The notes below the pieces were generated by a model, which did no database searches, had not been told where the DNA came from, and worked only from the letters and a program-made list of their open reading frames with translations. Shown here piece by piece: positions 27,728 to 39,988 of a DNA stretch of 64,000 bases. Both the position numbers and the translations under genes were made by a program. The first letter of the stretch is position 1; every line of letters starts with the position of its first letter. The stretch is from Asaia siamensis (GTDB lineage: Bacteria; Pseudomonadota; Alphaproteobacteria; Acetobacterales; Acetobacteraceae), in the NCBI RefSeq assembly GCF_014635085.1, contig NZ_BMCH01000008.1:1-64000 (forward strand), written 5' to 3'.

Positions 27728-28125
27728 CGCCGAAAAAGGCTTTCCTGACGGCAATTGCGCTTGCATTGCCCATGGGCGCCCTTGCCGGTGTGGCGCAGGC
27801 CGATGAGCATCGTCTCTCACCCATGCAGGCTGGTCGCTTCGGCCAGATCTGCTCCAAGCCCCAGGGCAAGGCCGTGTGCGATGCCTATATCGCTGGTATG
27901 GCCGATTCAGGCGCGCTTTCCGCGCTCAATGCCAAGAGCAATGGCGACGCCAGCACGGTTGCTGGTTTCTGCGTGCCTGATGCCGAGACCACCGATGCCA
28001 TGCGCGGCAAGGTCATCTCCTGGCTCAAGGCGCATCAGGACGTTCTGAAATATCCGGTAGGGAAAGCCGTCTTTGCGGCGTTGCATGACTCCTATCCGTG
28101 TTCGGCTCAGGGAGGCAAACCATGA
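27724..28125 (+). CDS. Exported Rap1a/Tai-like protein embedded in the pur operon
   Basis: A 133-residue protein with a clear signal peptide (residues 1-26, ending GVAQA). The mature part has paired cysteines and the pattern [20 protein letters not shown], then FCVPDA, a [15 protein letters not shown] segment and SYPC, which fits the Rap1a/Tai family. Founding members are periplasmic immunity proteins against type VI amidase effectors, but many members have no toxin partner and none is seen here. It overlaps purS and purQ by four bases on each side, so it is translated with purine enzymes although it should be periplasmic. Role unknown. Confidence 0.7.
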   Translation: MTPKKAFLTAIALALPMGALAGVAQADEHRLSPMQAGRFGQICSKPQGKAVCDAYIAGMADSGALSALNAKSNGDASTVAGFCVPDAETTDAMRGKVISWLKAHQDVLKYPVGKAVFAALHDSYPCSAQGGKP

Positions 28126-28823
28126 AAGCGGGTATTGTCGTCTTTCCGGGTACCAATCGCGAACGCGATATGGAGCAGGCGCTGCGTCTCGTCAGTGGCA
28201 AGGCACCGACCATGCTCTGGCACCGCGACACGTCTCTGCCTGACCTCGATCTGATCGTGCTTCCGGGCGGGTTCAGCTTCGGCGATTATCTGCGTTCTGG
28301 CGCCATGGGCGCCCATTCGCCGATCCTGCGCGAAGTGCGCGCCTTTGCCGAACGTGGCGGCTATGTGCTTGGCGTCTGCAATGGTTTCCAGATCCTGACT
28401 GAGGCGCAGCTTCTTCCGGGTGCGCTTCTGCGCAATGCCGGAATGCGTTTTCTGTCGCAGGACGGTTATCTTCGCGTCGAGAACAGCGATACGGCCTTTA
28501 CGCGTGACTGGGCGAAGGGCGATGTCTTCCGTGCACCACTCGCCCACGGCGATGGCAATTATACGGCATCGGAAGCCGAGCTTGATCGCCTTGAAGGCGA
28601 AGATCGTGTGGCCTTCCGCTATGTCTGCGCCAAGGGTGGTCTCGATGCGACAAGCCGCATCAGCAACCCCAATGGCAGCCAGCGTTCGATTGCCGGTATT
28701 CTGAGCGCCAACAAGCGCGTCTGCGGTCTGATGCCGCACCCTGAAAACCTGGTTGATCCCGATCTCGGTGCGACAGATGGCGTGCCGCTGTTTTCGGGTC
28801 TGGTGAAGAGTCTCGTCGCATGA
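28122..28823 (+). CDS. purQ: FGAM synthase glutaminase subunit PurQ
   Basis: A 233-residue class I glutamine amidotransferase. It shows [33 protein letters not shown], the nucleophile cysteine in [12 protein letters not shown], and the catalytic histidine/glutamate in GLMPHPENL near the end. It supplies ammonia to PurL. The ATG at 28122 overlaps the preceding stop (ATGA); an upstream in-frame start lies inside the previous gene and is not needed. Confidence 0.95.
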   Translation: MKAGIVVFPGTNRERDMEQALRLVSGKAPTMLWHRDTSLPDLDLIVLPGGFSFGDYLRSGAMGAHSPILREVRAFAERGGYVLGVCNGFQILTEAQLLPGALLRNAGMRFLSQDGYLRVENSDTAFTRDWAKGDVFRAPLAHGDGNYTASEAELDRLEGEDRVAFRYVCAKGGLDATSRISNPNGSQRSIAGILSANKRVCGLMPHPENLVDPDLGATDGVPLFSGLVKSLVA

Positions 28824-31018
28824 GCATGATCGTCAACGCTGAACTCGCCGCGCGCTTCGGTCTTTCCGCTGAGGAATACCAGAAGGTGCTCGACATCATG
28901 GGCCGCGTGCCGAGCCTGACCGAGCTGGGTATCTTCTCGGTCATGTGGTCCGAGCATTGCTCCTACAAATCGTCCCGCGTTCATCTCAAGACGCTGCCGA
29001 CAAAGGCTCCCTGGGTCATTCATGGACCGGGTGAAAACGCTGGTGTCGTCGATATCGGAGACGGTCTTGCGGCCGTTTTCAAGATGGAAAGCCATAACCA
29101 CCCGTCCTTCATCGAACCCTATCAGGGTGCGGCGACCGGCGTCGGCGGTATTCTGCGCGACGTGTTCACAATGGGGGCCCGTCCGGTCGCTAATCTGAAC
29201 GCGCTTCGCTTTGGCGATCCAAGCCTGCCTGTCACGCAGCGCGTGATCGACGGCGTGGTGCGCGGCATTGGCGGTTACGGCAATTGCGTCGGCGTGCCGA
29301 CGGTCGGTGGCGAGATTAATTTCCACCCGGCCTATAACGGCAATCCTCTGGTCAATGCCATGACCGTTGGCATCGCGTCGCAGGACAAGATCTTCCTGTC
29401 AGCAGCGGCTGGTATCGGCAACCCGGTTGTTTATGTCGGCTCCAAGACCGGTCGCGATGGCATTCATGGCGCCACCATGTCTTCGGCCGAATTCGATGAA
29501 CATGCTGCCTCCAAGCGCCCGACGGTGCAGGTGGGTGACCCGTTCACCGAAAAGCTCCTGATCGAAGCCTGTCTTGAGCTGATGGCGACTGACGCGATCG
29601 TGGCCATTCAGGATATGGGCGCTGCCGGTCTGACCTCGTCGGCTGTCGAGATGGCTGGCAAGGGCGGTGTGGGCATCGAGCTCGATCTCGACCATGTGCC
29701 GCAGCGCGAAACCGGCATGACTGCCTATGAAATGATGCTGTCCGAGAGCCAGGAGCGTATGCTCATGGTGCTCAAGCCCGAACGTACCGATGTGGCCCGT
29801 GCCATTTTCGAGAAATGGGACCTTGATTTCGCGATCGTAGGTGTTCTTACGGATACGGCGCATATCACGGTCAAGCATCTGGGCAAGGTCGAGGCGGATA
29901 TTCCTCTTGCACCTCTGGCTGATGAAGCACCGCTTTATCATCGTCCGATGACCCATGCCGAGCCTCCGGCACGTCTGGGCACAGTGGCCGATCCGGCTGG
30001 TGTCGAACACGCGCTGCTGACCCTGCTGGGCTGCCCTGATCTCGCCTCGCGCGCCTGGGTATGGAACCAGTATGACAGTGGCGTCGGTGGCCAGACAGCT
30101 CGTCGTCCAGGTGCAGCGGATGCGGCGATAGTGCGTGTCGAGGGTACGAAGCGCGGTCTCGCCATGACGACGGATTGCACACCGCGCTATTGCCAGGCCG
30201 ACCCGCGTGCGGGTGGGGCCCAGGCCGTGGCGGAAGCCTGGCGTAACATCACGGCAACTGGCGCCCTGCCTCTGGCCGTGACGGATAACCTGAATTTCGG
30301 CAACCCTGAAAAGCCGGAAATCATGGGTCAGTTCGCCGATGCCATCAAGGGCATGGGTGAGGCCTGCCGTGCGCTCGACTTCCCGGTCGTGAGCGGCAAT
30401 GTCTCGCTCTACAACCAGACGAGCCATCCGAGCGGACTGAGCCAACCGATCCTGCCGACCCCTGCGATCGGTGCGATCGGTGTCATCGAGGACGTGACCA
30501 AGGCTATCGGCCTGGGCATGCCCGATCACGCTGAACTCGTGCTGATTGGTGAAATTCGCGGTGAGCTTGGCCAGTCTCTCTGGCTGCGTGAAATCTGCCA
30601 TCGTGAAGAGGGTGCGCCGCCCGTTGTCGACCTGCACGCCGAACGCCGCAATGGCGACTTCGTGCGTCGCATGATTGCAAAGGGCTGCGTCGAAGCCTGC
30701 CATGACATCGCCGATGGTGGTCTGCTCGTGGCAGTTGCCGAGATGGTCATGGCAAGTGGCGTCGGCTGTCATCTCGACAAGCCGCATTACGGCACAAGCC
30801 TTCATGCCTATTATTTCGGCGAGGATCAGGCCTGCTACGTGATTGCCACGAAGCATGCAGCTGCGCTGATCGACGAGGCTGAAAAGGCTCACGTGCCTGT
30901 TCGTCATCTCGGTCGCACGGGGGGCACTCATCTTGTTCTCAAGGACGGGATGTCGCTTTCTGCCGAGCGCATGCGTGAGGTGAATGCCGCCTTCTTCCCC
31001 AAACTGATGGAGCGCTGA
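28820..31018 (+). CDS. purL: FGAM synthase large subunit PurL (short form)
   Basis: A 732-residue short-type PurL, which depends on separate PurS and PurQ, both encoded just upstream. Landmarks are [12 protein letters not shown] near the N-terminus, the [20 protein letters not shown] motif, [16 protein letters not shown] and, in the second half, [11 protein letters not shown] and [16 protein letters not shown]. It converts FGAR to FGAM with ATP and PurQ-derived ammonia. Overlaps the purQ stop by four bases. Confidence 0.96.
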   Translation: MSMIVNAELAARFGLSAEEYQKVLDIMGRVPSLTELGIFSVMWSEHCSYKSSRVHLKTLPTKAPWVIHGPGENAGVVDIGDGLAAVFKMESHNHPSFIEPYQGAATGVGGILRDVFTMGARPVANLNALRFGDPSLPVTQRVIDGVVRGIGGYGNCVGVPTVGGEINFHPAYNGNPLVNAMTVGIASQDKIFLSAAAGIGNPVVYVGSKTGRDGIHGATMSSAEFDEHAASKRPTVQVGDPFTEKLLIEACLELMATDAIVAIQDMGAAGLTSSAVEMAGKGGVGIELDLDHVPQRETGMTAYEMMLSESQERMLMVLKPERTDVARAIFEKWDLDFAIVGVLTDTAHITVKHLGKVEADIPLAPLADEAPLYHRPMTHAEPPARLGTVADPAGVEHALLTLLGCPDLASRAWVWNQYDSGVGGQTARRPGAADAAIVRVEGTKRGLAMTTDCTPRYCQADPRAGGAQAVAEAWRNITATGALPLAVTDNLNFGNPEKPEIMGQFADAIKGMGEACRALDFPVVSGNVSLYNQTSHPSGLSQPILPTPAIGAIGVIEDVTKAIGLGMPDHAELVLIGEIRGELGQSLWLREICHREEGAPPVVDLHAERRNGDFVRRMIAKGCVEACHDIADGGLLVAVAEMVMASGVGCHLDKPHYGTSLHAYYFGEDQACYVIATKHAAALIDEAEKAHVPVRHLGRTGGTHLVLKDGMSLSAERMREVNAAFFPKLMER

Positions 31019-31021
31019 TCC

Positions 31022-31252
31022 ATGCCCATGAGTGCAGAAGAAATCGAGCGCACCATCAAGGCAGCTCTGCCTGATGCGGTAATCGAGATTCAGGATCTCG
31101 CAGGCGATGGCGATCATTATGCTGCGACCGTGGTCAGCGCTGCTTTCGCGGGGCTGCCGCGGGTGCGCCAGCACAAGCTGGTCTATGATGCGTTTGGCGG
31201 GCGTATGGGGACAGAGCTGCATGCTCTGGCCCTGAAAACACAAACCCCCTGA
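31022..31252 (+). CDS. BolA-family protein
   Basis: A 76-residue BolA/IbaG-like protein with the family's RQHKLVYDAFGG motif (conserved histidine) and the ELHALAL end. BolA proteins pair with monothiol CGFS glutaredoxins, sharing a [2Fe-2S] cluster; such a glutaredoxin gene follows 71 bp downstream. It starts 3 bp after purL, so it is probably transcribed with the pur operon as well. Confidence 0.9.
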   Translation: MPMSAEEIERTIKAALPDAVIEIQDLAGDGDHYAATVVSAAFAGLPRVRQHKLVYDAFGGRMGTELHALALKTQTP

Positions 31253-31297
31253 CAATCGAGACTTGTTGGGTCTATAATCGCGTATTATCGACCCAAC
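31249..31297 (+). promoter_or_regulatory. grxD promoter overlapping a 33-base palindrome
   Basis: CTGACA (31249-31254), 18 bases, then a perfect TATAAT (31273-31278). The -10 box lies inside an inverted repeat centred at 31281: arms GTTGGGTC (31265-31272) and GACCCAAC (31290-31297) with inner ATAAT/ATTAT. The palindrome could be an operator covering the -10 element or a hairpin in the read-through transcript. Confidence 0.55.
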
Positions 31298-31323
31298 GCG
31301 GCTCTCGCGAACAGGAGTGAACC

Positions 31324-31659
31324 ATGGCAGAAGCCATTTTCCAGCAGATCCAACAGCTTATCGACGCCAACCCTGTCATGCTTTTCATGAAGGGCGACAA
31401 GCTTTTCCCGCAATGCGGTTTCTCGGCTCGTGTCGTCCAGATCCTCGGCCATATGGGTGTGGATTTCGAAACGGCCAATGTGCTGGCAAGCGCGGAAATC
31501 CGCCAGGGAATCAAGGATTTCTCGCAGTGGCCGACAGTGCCCCAGCTTTACGTCAAGGGCGAGTTCATCGGTGGCTGTGACATCGTGACCGACATGTTCC
31601 AGAGCGGCGAACTGGAGTCTCTTTTCGAAGAGAAGAATATCGCCAAAAAAGTGGTCTGA
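31324..31659 (+). CDS. grxD: Monothiol glutaredoxin Grx4/GrxD
   Basis: A 111-residue glutaredoxin with the monothiol active site CGFS (Cys31) in LFPQCGFSARVVQIL, the WPTVPQLYVKGEFIGGCDI glutathione-binding region and usual length. It carries or delivers [2Fe-2S] clusters together with BolA, whose gene is just upstream. AGGAG lies 8 bases before the ATG. Confidence 0.94.
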   Translation: MAEAIFQQIQQLIDANPVMLFMKGDKLFPQCGFSARVVQILGHMGVDFETANVLASAEIRQGIKDFSQWPTVPQLYVKGEFIGGCDIVTDMFQSGELESLFEEKNIAKKVV

Positions 31660-31825
31660 TCCTGCCTTGGTTATGCCATAAATTATGCGTTCTGCCACCG
31701 TTTTGACCCAAACTGTGGCAGTAATGCAACGTCAGAATTTCTCGTGAAAAATTTGCTTCTTCGCCTCTTGTTGCCCTCAGCGTCTCCTGCATAACCTGCT
31801 TGAAGTCATTCAGAGGGAAGTAAAA

Positions 31826-32134
31826 ATGCGGCGTCTTTCGGTTCTCAAGCTTGTCACTTCAGTTGTCGTTGCGGGAGCCGCTTTCGCTTCTTCCGACGCC
31901 AAGGCAAGAGAGATCACCGACTGGGAAGCCTCCAAGCTTACCCTCGACGCACTGACCGCCACCCCAGTCTATCATCGCCCCGTTGTCAGCCATAGCCATC
32001 ATGCTGCGGCCATCCATCAGGCTGCTGCGCATCACACTGCCATGCCGTCGCGTCGTTCGCTGGTTCACACCGTCGTCTACCATGCAAAGGCTCCGGTGAG
32101 CGGCAAGGCGCATCATGCCCGCCGTCACGGCTGA
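31826..32134 (+). CDS. Small exported histidine-rich protein, function unknown
   Basis: A 102-residue protein with a signal peptide (residues 1-27, ending SDAKA) and a mature part of about 75 residues carrying roughly a dozen histidines, several in pairs (SHSHHAA, AAHHTA, KAHHARRH). I do not recognise a family. The composition suggests metal binding in the periplasm, but this is a guess. AGAGGGAAG precedes the ATG. The 166-bp gap after grxD holds its promoter region, in which I see no clear box. Confidence 0.55.
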   Translation: MRRLSVLKLVTSVVVAGAAFASSDAKAREITDWEASKLTLDALTATPVYHRPVVSHSHHAAAIHQAAAHHTAMPSRRSLVHTVVYHAKAPVSGKAHHARRHG

Positions 32135-32213
32135 TCTGGCGTAGCCTGTCAGGATTCCCTGTCGGGATATCCTTTCAAACCCTCTCGCTTTTTCCTCTAC
32201 AGACTGATCGTTC

Positions 32214-32237
32214 CGATGCCTTTTGCAAAAGGCATCG
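32214..32237. terminator. 24-base perfect palindrome, probable bidirectional terminator
   Basis: CGATGCCTTTTGCAAAAGGCATCG is self-complementary over its whole length apart from needing a tight turn. It lies between the histidine-rich protein gene and the convergent yraN-like gene. T-rich and A-rich inner arms fit a two-way terminator. Confidence 0.45.
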
Positions 32238-32269
32238 CGTGTCGCGTATTCATTGCGCGACTTTGCGGT

Positions 32270-35099
<2,830 letters not shown>

Positions 35100-35222
35100 T
35101 CAGTCTTCCTCTAAAACGTGTCACGCGCGCTAAACGGGTTGGCGGCGGGGGGAAATCTGGGATATTGGCGTTCGTGATACGCCATTTTGTGCGTCTGCGC
35201 GCCCCCTCTGGGAGAGAAAAGA

Positions 35223-36530
35223 ATGTCAACTCGCGAGAACATGTCCGCTCAGCACGATTTCTTTCATCGCGGCCTGAATGAGGCCGATCCAGAGGTCGCG
35301 GCGATCATCAATGCCGAGCTGGTGCGCCAGCAGGACGGGATCGAACTGATCGCGTCCGAAAACATCACGTCCTTTGCCGTGCTGGAAGCCCAGGGCTCGG
35401 TTCTGACCAACAAATATGCTGAGGGCCTGCCGGGCAAGCGCTATTATGGCGGCTGCGTCGATGTCGACCGCGTCGAAAATCTTGCCATCGAACGCATCAA
35501 GGCCCTGTTCGGGGTCGAATTCGCCAATGTTCAGCCGCATTCGGGCGCCAATGCCAACCAGGCGGCTTTCATGGCGCTCGGTAAGCCGGGTGACACTGTG
35601 CTTGGCATGAGCCTTGCCGCTGGTGGTCACCTGACCCATGGCGCAGCACCGAATTATTCCGGCAAGTGGTTCAATGCCGTGCAGTACGGCGTACGCGCCG
35701 AAGATGGCACGCTGGATTATGAGGAAATGGAGCGTCTGGCACGCGAGCACAAGCCGACGATCATCGTGGCTGGTGGTTCGGCCTATCCGCGTCATATCGA
35801 TTTCGCCCGCTTCCGTCGTATTGCCGATGAAGTCGGCGCCTATCTGATGGTTGACATGGCCCATTTCGCGGGTCTGGTCGCGGCCGGTCTGTTCCCGAGC
35901 CCTGTACCCCACGCTCATATTGTTACCAGCACCACCCACAAGACCCTTCGCGGCCCGCGTGGTGGCATCGTGCTCACCAATGACGCCGATATTGCCAAGA
36001 AGGTAAACTCGGCCGTGTTCCCCGGCCTGCAGGGTGGCCCGCTCATGCATGTCATCGCTGGCAAGGCCGTGGCATTCGGCGAAGCGCAGGGTGAGAAGTT
36101 CAAGGCCTATCAGACGGCGGTTGCTGATAATGCCCGCGTTCTGGCGGAAGAGCTGGTTGTGCGTGGCTTTGACATCGTGACCGGCGGCACCGACTGCCAC
36201 CTGGTGCTTGTTGATCTGCGCCCCAAGAAGGTGACAGGCAAGATCGCCGAAGCCGCTCTCGAGCGCGCTGGCATCACGGCCAACAAGAACGCCATTCCGT
36301 TCGACCCGGAAAAGCCCTTTGTCACCTCGGGCATCCGTCTCGGCAGCCCGGCTGCGACCTCGCGTGGCTTTGGCAAGGAAGAGTTCCGCACCATTGCCCG
36401 CATGATCGATGAGGTTCTGAGCGCTTTCGGCACCGATGCGCAGGATGCCGTCGAGCAGCGCGTGCATGAAGAGGTCAAGACGCTCTGCCGTCGCTTCCCG
36501 ATCTACGACGTCGCTTATCCCGGCGCCTGA
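35223..36530 (+). CDS. glyA: Serine hydroxymethyltransferase
   Basis: A 435-residue PLP enzyme: [47 protein letters not shown] and the PLP-binding lysine in [14 protein letters not shown]. It interconverts serine and glycine while charging tetrahydrofolate with a one-carbon unit, feeding purine synthesis. I chose the ATG at 35223, with GGGAGAG upstream; a GTG/ATG twelve codons earlier lacks support. A GC-rich hairpin follows the stop. Confidence 0.96.
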   Translation: MSTRENMSAQHDFFHRGLNEADPEVAAIINAELVRQQDGIELIASENITSFAVLEAQGSVLTNKYAEGLPGKRYYGGCVDVDRVENLAIERIKALFGVEFANVQPHSGANANQAAFMALGKPGDTVLGMSLAAGGHLTHGAAPNYSGKWFNAVQYGVRAEDGTLDYEEMERLAREHKPTIIVAGGSAYPRHIDFARFRRIADEVGAYLMVDMAHFAGLVAAGLFPSPVPHAHIVTSTTHKTLRGPRGGIVLTNDADIAKKVNSAVFPGLQGGPLMHVIAGKAVAFGEAQGEKFKAYQTAVADNARVLAEELVVRGFDIVTGGTDCHLVLVDLRPKKVTGKIAEAALERAGITANKNAIPFDPEKPFVTSGIRLGSPAATSRGFGKEEFRTIARMIDEVLSAFGTDAQDAVEQRVHEEVKTLCRRFPIYDVAYPGA

Positions 36531-36547
36531 GAGAGACCTTCGCCAGT

Positions 36548-36565
36548 CGCCCCGTGACCGGGGCG
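36548..36565. terminator. Hairpin between convergent glyA and aspartoacylase-like gene
   Basis: A 7-bp GC stem (CGCCCCG / CGGGGCG, loop TGAC) lies between two stop codons. No T run is present; probable bidirectional terminator. Confidence 0.5.
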
Positions 36566-36569
36566 GCTG

Positions 36570-37598
36570 TCAGAGACGTCGTGCGAGACGCACGGCAAGC
36601 TGGCCGCGCCTGACACAGAGATTGGGCATGATCAGCACGCAATGGTCGTAGGGCGTACAGATTTCGTCCTCGCCATCGGTGGCGATAACCGTCCCTGCCG
36701 ACTGGATCACGTGGCCGCCCTGATAGGGCTCAGTGAACGCAAAGCTCGCGCTTCTTGCGACAACGTTATCGGTCACTGTGGCCTGATGCGCAGCACCGTT
36801 GTCGGTATGTCGTGCGCCGAAATGCAGAAAAGCAGCATTATCGACAAATTGCCTGATCACACGGGCACTGATTTCTACCGTTTCGGGGCGCCAGTGCTGT
36901 CCGGCTTCAAGCAAAACGCTGGCAGGTGCGCCTGAGGCAGCCATAAATCGCTCATGCTCGATCAGACGGGCGCCACCCACATGACCGAGATCGGTGAGGG
37001 TGAGGAACTGAGTGTCCGATCTCGACGAGAGCATTCCCGCCAGCGCAATGGAGCGCTCGGTCTGAGGCGAGATGAAGAGCGGCGCTGACTCCCAGAGCAT
37101 GGAGTGCAGGTCGAGAAGCAGATCGCTGCGCTGAATGATCGGCAGTAATTCTATTGCCCGTTCCATCTCGACAGAACCGGGGGGAAGGTCGAGACGGTCA
37201 TGCGACCATACCCGGTTGAGATCTTCAGCGATGAAACGCGACGCTGTGGGATTTTCGGGATTGAAACGCCGGAACGCTGCCATATTGGCAAAAACAAAGC
37301 GCAGCACGCCACAAATCGGACGGATATCCTCGCGCAACAGGCGGTCTGAAGCTGCCGCCCCGGCAAACTCATTACCGTGAATAAGAGAGACTACGGTTAT
37401 CTCGGGGCCTGGCATACCGCTATCGCGTTCAATGACGCCAGCGATGCCGTTATTGCCTTTTTCCCAGGGGGTAAGGTCGGGCGTTTCGATCAGGATGGGA
37501 AAGTCTGGCAGACGGCGGGGCAGGGCGAGCGTGGGAAGCAGGCGCTGGCGACGCTTGCGCACCGGATGATGGTCCCGCGGTGAAGCCCCACAACTCAT
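36570..37598 (-). CDS. Succinylglutamate desuccinylase/aspartoacylase-family hydrolase
   Basis: A 342-residue zinc hydrolase. ITVVSLIHGNEFAGAAASD holds the H-x2-E metal motif, LLLDLHSMLWES the second histidine, and AGQHW.PETVE the late conserved region. Family members cleave N-acyl amino acids (N-succinylglutamate, N-acetylaspartate). It directly follows an ArgE-like deacylase with a four-base overlap (ATGA at 37595-37598), so both probably process acylated amino acids or small amides. I chose ATG 37598 on that overlap. Confidence 0.8.
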   Translation of the reverse strand: MSCGASPRDHHPVRKRRQRLLPTLALPRRLPDFPILIETPDLTPWEKGNNGIAGVIERDSGMPGPEITVVSLIHGNEFAGAAASDRLLREDIRPICGVLRFVFANMAAFRRFNPENPTASRFIAEDLNRVWSHDRLDLPPGSVEMERAIELLPIIQRSDLLLDLHSMLWESAPLFISPQTERSIALAGMLSSRSDTQFLTLTDLGHVGGARLIEHERFMAASGAPASVLLEAGQHWRPETVEISARVIRQFVDNAAFLHFGARHTDNGAAHQATVTDNVVARSASFAFTEPYQGGHVIQSAGTVIATDGEDEICTPYDHCVLIMPNLCVRRGQLAVRLARRL

Positions 37599-38770
37599 GG
37601 AGCCAGACACACCTGTCGCACGAGGCGCTCGATCATGATTTCGCACCGCGTCAGCTGGTCGCGCTCTATCCATTCATCGGGCTTATGGGCCTGGGCAATA
37701 TCACCGGGTCCGCAGACAATGGTCGGCAACCCTGCCTGCTGATAGATGCCCGCCTCCGTACCATACGAGACATAACCCGCGCTGTTGCGGCCCGTAATCT
37801 GCTGGAGCAGTGAAACGAGAGGCGCGCTCTCAGGCAGTGCCAGAGGGGGGAGGTCGACGAGGGCGGTATACTCCAGACCGCATTCAGGCCAGGCGTCACG
37901 CAGGGCCTGGTCGATAGGAGCGAGGCGATGGCGGATGCGCGCAAAAATCGCTTCATTGCTGTCGCCCGGAACAGCGCGCCATTCCATCTCGAAGCTCGCC
38001 TGTTCGGGCACGATGTTCAGAATGCTGCCGCCCTGCGCGAGCCCGACCTGCATGGTTGTGTGATCGGGTTCGAAGCCGCTGACATGCGGGCCGTCGCGCT
38101 CGAATTCATCGGCCATGGCAGCGATTTCAGCGATGGCGCGCCCCATAGCATGCAGGGCATTCGCGCCCAGCGCCGGTTGTGACGAGTGTGCCGGCCGGCC
38201 TTTGATGTCCACGCGTATGGTAAAGCGCCCTTTATGGGCGATGATCGGCGAGAGTAGCGTGGGCTCACCGATTACACAGAAATCCGGCATCAGATCCCGC
38301 AATTTCACGTCTTCGATGAGATAGCGCGCGCCGTTGCAGGTGATTTCTTCATCGAAGGTGAAAAACAGATGCACGGGTTTGCTGAGTGTCTTCGCCTTGA
38401 TAGCCGGGACGGCCGCCAGCATGGCTGCGACGAAGCCCTTCATGTCGGCAGCACCACGTGCGTAAAGCTTGCCGTCCTTTTCGGTCAGGGTGAAGGGATC
38501 ACGCGACCAGTCCTGTCCCTCTACCGGCACGCAATCGACATGGCCGGAAAGAGCGAGTCCGCCCTTCTCCTGAGGCCCCAGAATGGCGTGCAGATTCCAT
38601 TTGCCGTCTTCCGGCCCGCGATGCCGCGAATAGGGCACCTCATGCGCATCGAGCCAGGATTCGATCCACTCGATCAGCGGCACATTGGGGTTCCGGCTTG
38701 TCGTGTCGAACGCGATAAGCTTTTCCAGAATCGCGACGCTGTCCATCAGTCGGGCCTTGGGAGGGGTCAT
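37595..38770 (-). CDS. argE: Acetylornithine deacetylase-like M20 metallohydrolase
   Basis: A 391-residue M20-family enzyme: LALSGHVDCVPVEGQDW (first metal histidine and catalytic aspartate), YARGAADMKGFVA (bridging aspartate), TFDEEITCNGARYL (catalytic glutamate) and VIGEPT. Length and motifs fit N-acetylornithine deacetylase, which releases ornithine in arginine synthesis, although some members act on other N-acyl amino acids. The gene symbol is by best family match. Confidence 0.82.
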   Translation of the reverse strand: MTPPKARLMDSVAILEKLIAFDTTSRNPNVPLIEWIESWLDAHEVPYSRHRGPEDGKWNLHAILGPQEKGGLALSGHVDCVPVEGQDWSRDPFTLTEKDGKLYARGAADMKGFVAAMLAAVPAIKAKTLSKPVHLFFTFDEEITCNGARYLIEDVKLRDLMPDFCVIGEPTLLSPIIAHKGRFTIRVDIKGRPAHSSQPALGANALHAMGRAIAEIAAMADEFERDGPHVSGFEPDHTTMQVGLAQGGSILNIVPEQASFEMEWRAVPGDSNEAIFARIRHRLAPIDQALRDAWPECGLEYTALVDLPPLALPESAPLVSLLQQITGRNSAGYVSYGTEAGIYQQAGLPTIVCGPGDIAQAHKPDEWIERDQLTRCEIMIERLVRQVCLAP

Positions 38771-38818
38771 AACGAAGAGTTTAGACCCCTGTCATGACAA
38801 ACCTCAAGGCCAGCCCTC

Positions 38819-39943
38819 TCAGGAAACGATGCTGATGCGATAGCCGATCTCTTTTTCGATGGCGCGCAGCAATACGCGTTCATCTCGCGTGCAGAAGGCA
38901 AGTGCGGCACCTCTCTTGCCTGCGCGGGCGGTTCGACCGATGCGATGAACATATGTCTCGGCTTTTTCTGGCAGGTCGTAATTCACGACCAGAGCCACGT
39001 CATCGATATCAAGCCCACGCGCGGCAACGTCTGTGGTCAGCAGAATTTGAGCCCGCCCGGCGCGAAGCGCGTCGACTGCTTTCTGTCTTGCCCCCTGGGC
39101 AAGGTCACCATGCAGCACGGCGATGGACAGTCCCGCCTTGCGCAGAAGCTTGCCGATCTGGTCGACCGACGCCTTCGTGCGCAGAAAGACGATCTGGCGT
39201 CCTTCTGTCTCGGCGCACAGCCGGGTGAGCGTAGCCGGCTTCTCTTCCGTCTCGACGAACATTGCTCGTTGCTTGATGCGTCGCGGCGTTACGGTCTGGG
39301 TGGCGAATTCGAGTGTGACCGGCTTGTAGAGCAGGCGATTGGCCAGAGCCCGCCCGGCAGCCGGGAGTGTTGCCGAGCACAGCATGGCCTGACGCCTGTC
39401 CGGAAGATGCGGGATGATCTCGTCCATGGCGGTCAGGAAGTCTTCATCCAGCATCTGATCGACCTCATCGATCACGAGCATCGTCGTGGCATCAAGCCGG
39501 CAGGCGCCGCTCATGAGAAGATCGATCAGCCGCCCGGGGGTCGCCACGGCAATATCGACGCCCTCCGCCAGAGCCTCGACTTGGGCATCTTTCGGCAGGC
39601 CACCGCAGAGCAGGCGGGTGCGGAAGGCCAGTCTTCTGCCGATCTGGCGGCAGACTCCGGCAATCTGGGTGACGAGTTCACGTGTGGGGGCCAGAATCAG
39701 TACACGGGGCGCACCCGGCTGACGCGTGTCCTTGGAGGCAAGCAGATGCTGGAACGCTGGCGCCGCATAAGCGGCGGTCTTGCCTGAGCCGGTCTGTGCG
39801 ATCAGCAGCACATCCTTGCCGCTCAGCACTTCCGGCCAAACGCGCGTCTGCACCTCGTTTGGCTTGTCGATACCGACCTGTTTCAGTCCGGCGATGATCA
39901 GAGGGTCGAAAAGTGGTGTGTCGGTCGAGAAAGCTTCGGTCAT
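38819..39943 (-). CDS. DEAD-box-type RNA helicase with a DEVD motif II
   Basis: A 374-residue minimal helicase core without a C-terminal extension. It has the Q-motif region at the start (FDPLIIAGLKQVGIDKPNEVQ), Walker A AQTGSGKT, PTRELV, motif II written DEVD instead of DEAD (VIDEVDQMLDEDF), SAT in CSATLP, and the motif V/VI block TDVAARGLDIDDV...HRIGRTARAGK. It probably remodels RNA structures in ribosome assembly or mRNA decay. Divergent from the ELM1-family gene, 45 bp apart. Confidence 0.88.
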   Translation of the reverse strand: MTEAFSTDTPLFDPLIIAGLKQVGIDKPNEVQTRVWPEVLSGKDVLLIAQTGSGKTAAYAAPAFQHLLASKDTRQPGAPRVLILAPTRELVTQIAGVCRQIGRRLAFRTRLLCGGLPKDAQVEALAEGVDIAVATPGRLIDLLMSGACRLDATTMLVIDEVDQMLDEDFLTAMDEIIPHLPDRRQAMLCSATLPAAGRALANRLLYKPVTLEFATQTVTPRRIKQRAMFVETEEKPATLTRLCAETEGRQIVFLRTKASVDQIGKLLRKAGLSIAVLHGDLAQGARQKAVDALRAGRAQILLTTDVAARGLDIDDVALVVNYDLPEKAETYVHRIGRTARAGKRGAALAFCTRDERVLLRAIEKEIGYRISIVS

Positions 39944-39988
39944 GACTGCTTCTTGCCAAAGTTCTGCGGGTGAAGGAATTGTTCAGTT

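Noticed and set aside
29399..31255. Long open frame (618 codons) antisense to purL.
   Set aside because: A shadow of a high-GC gene; the purL reading has all the expected motifs and overlaps correctly with its neighbours.
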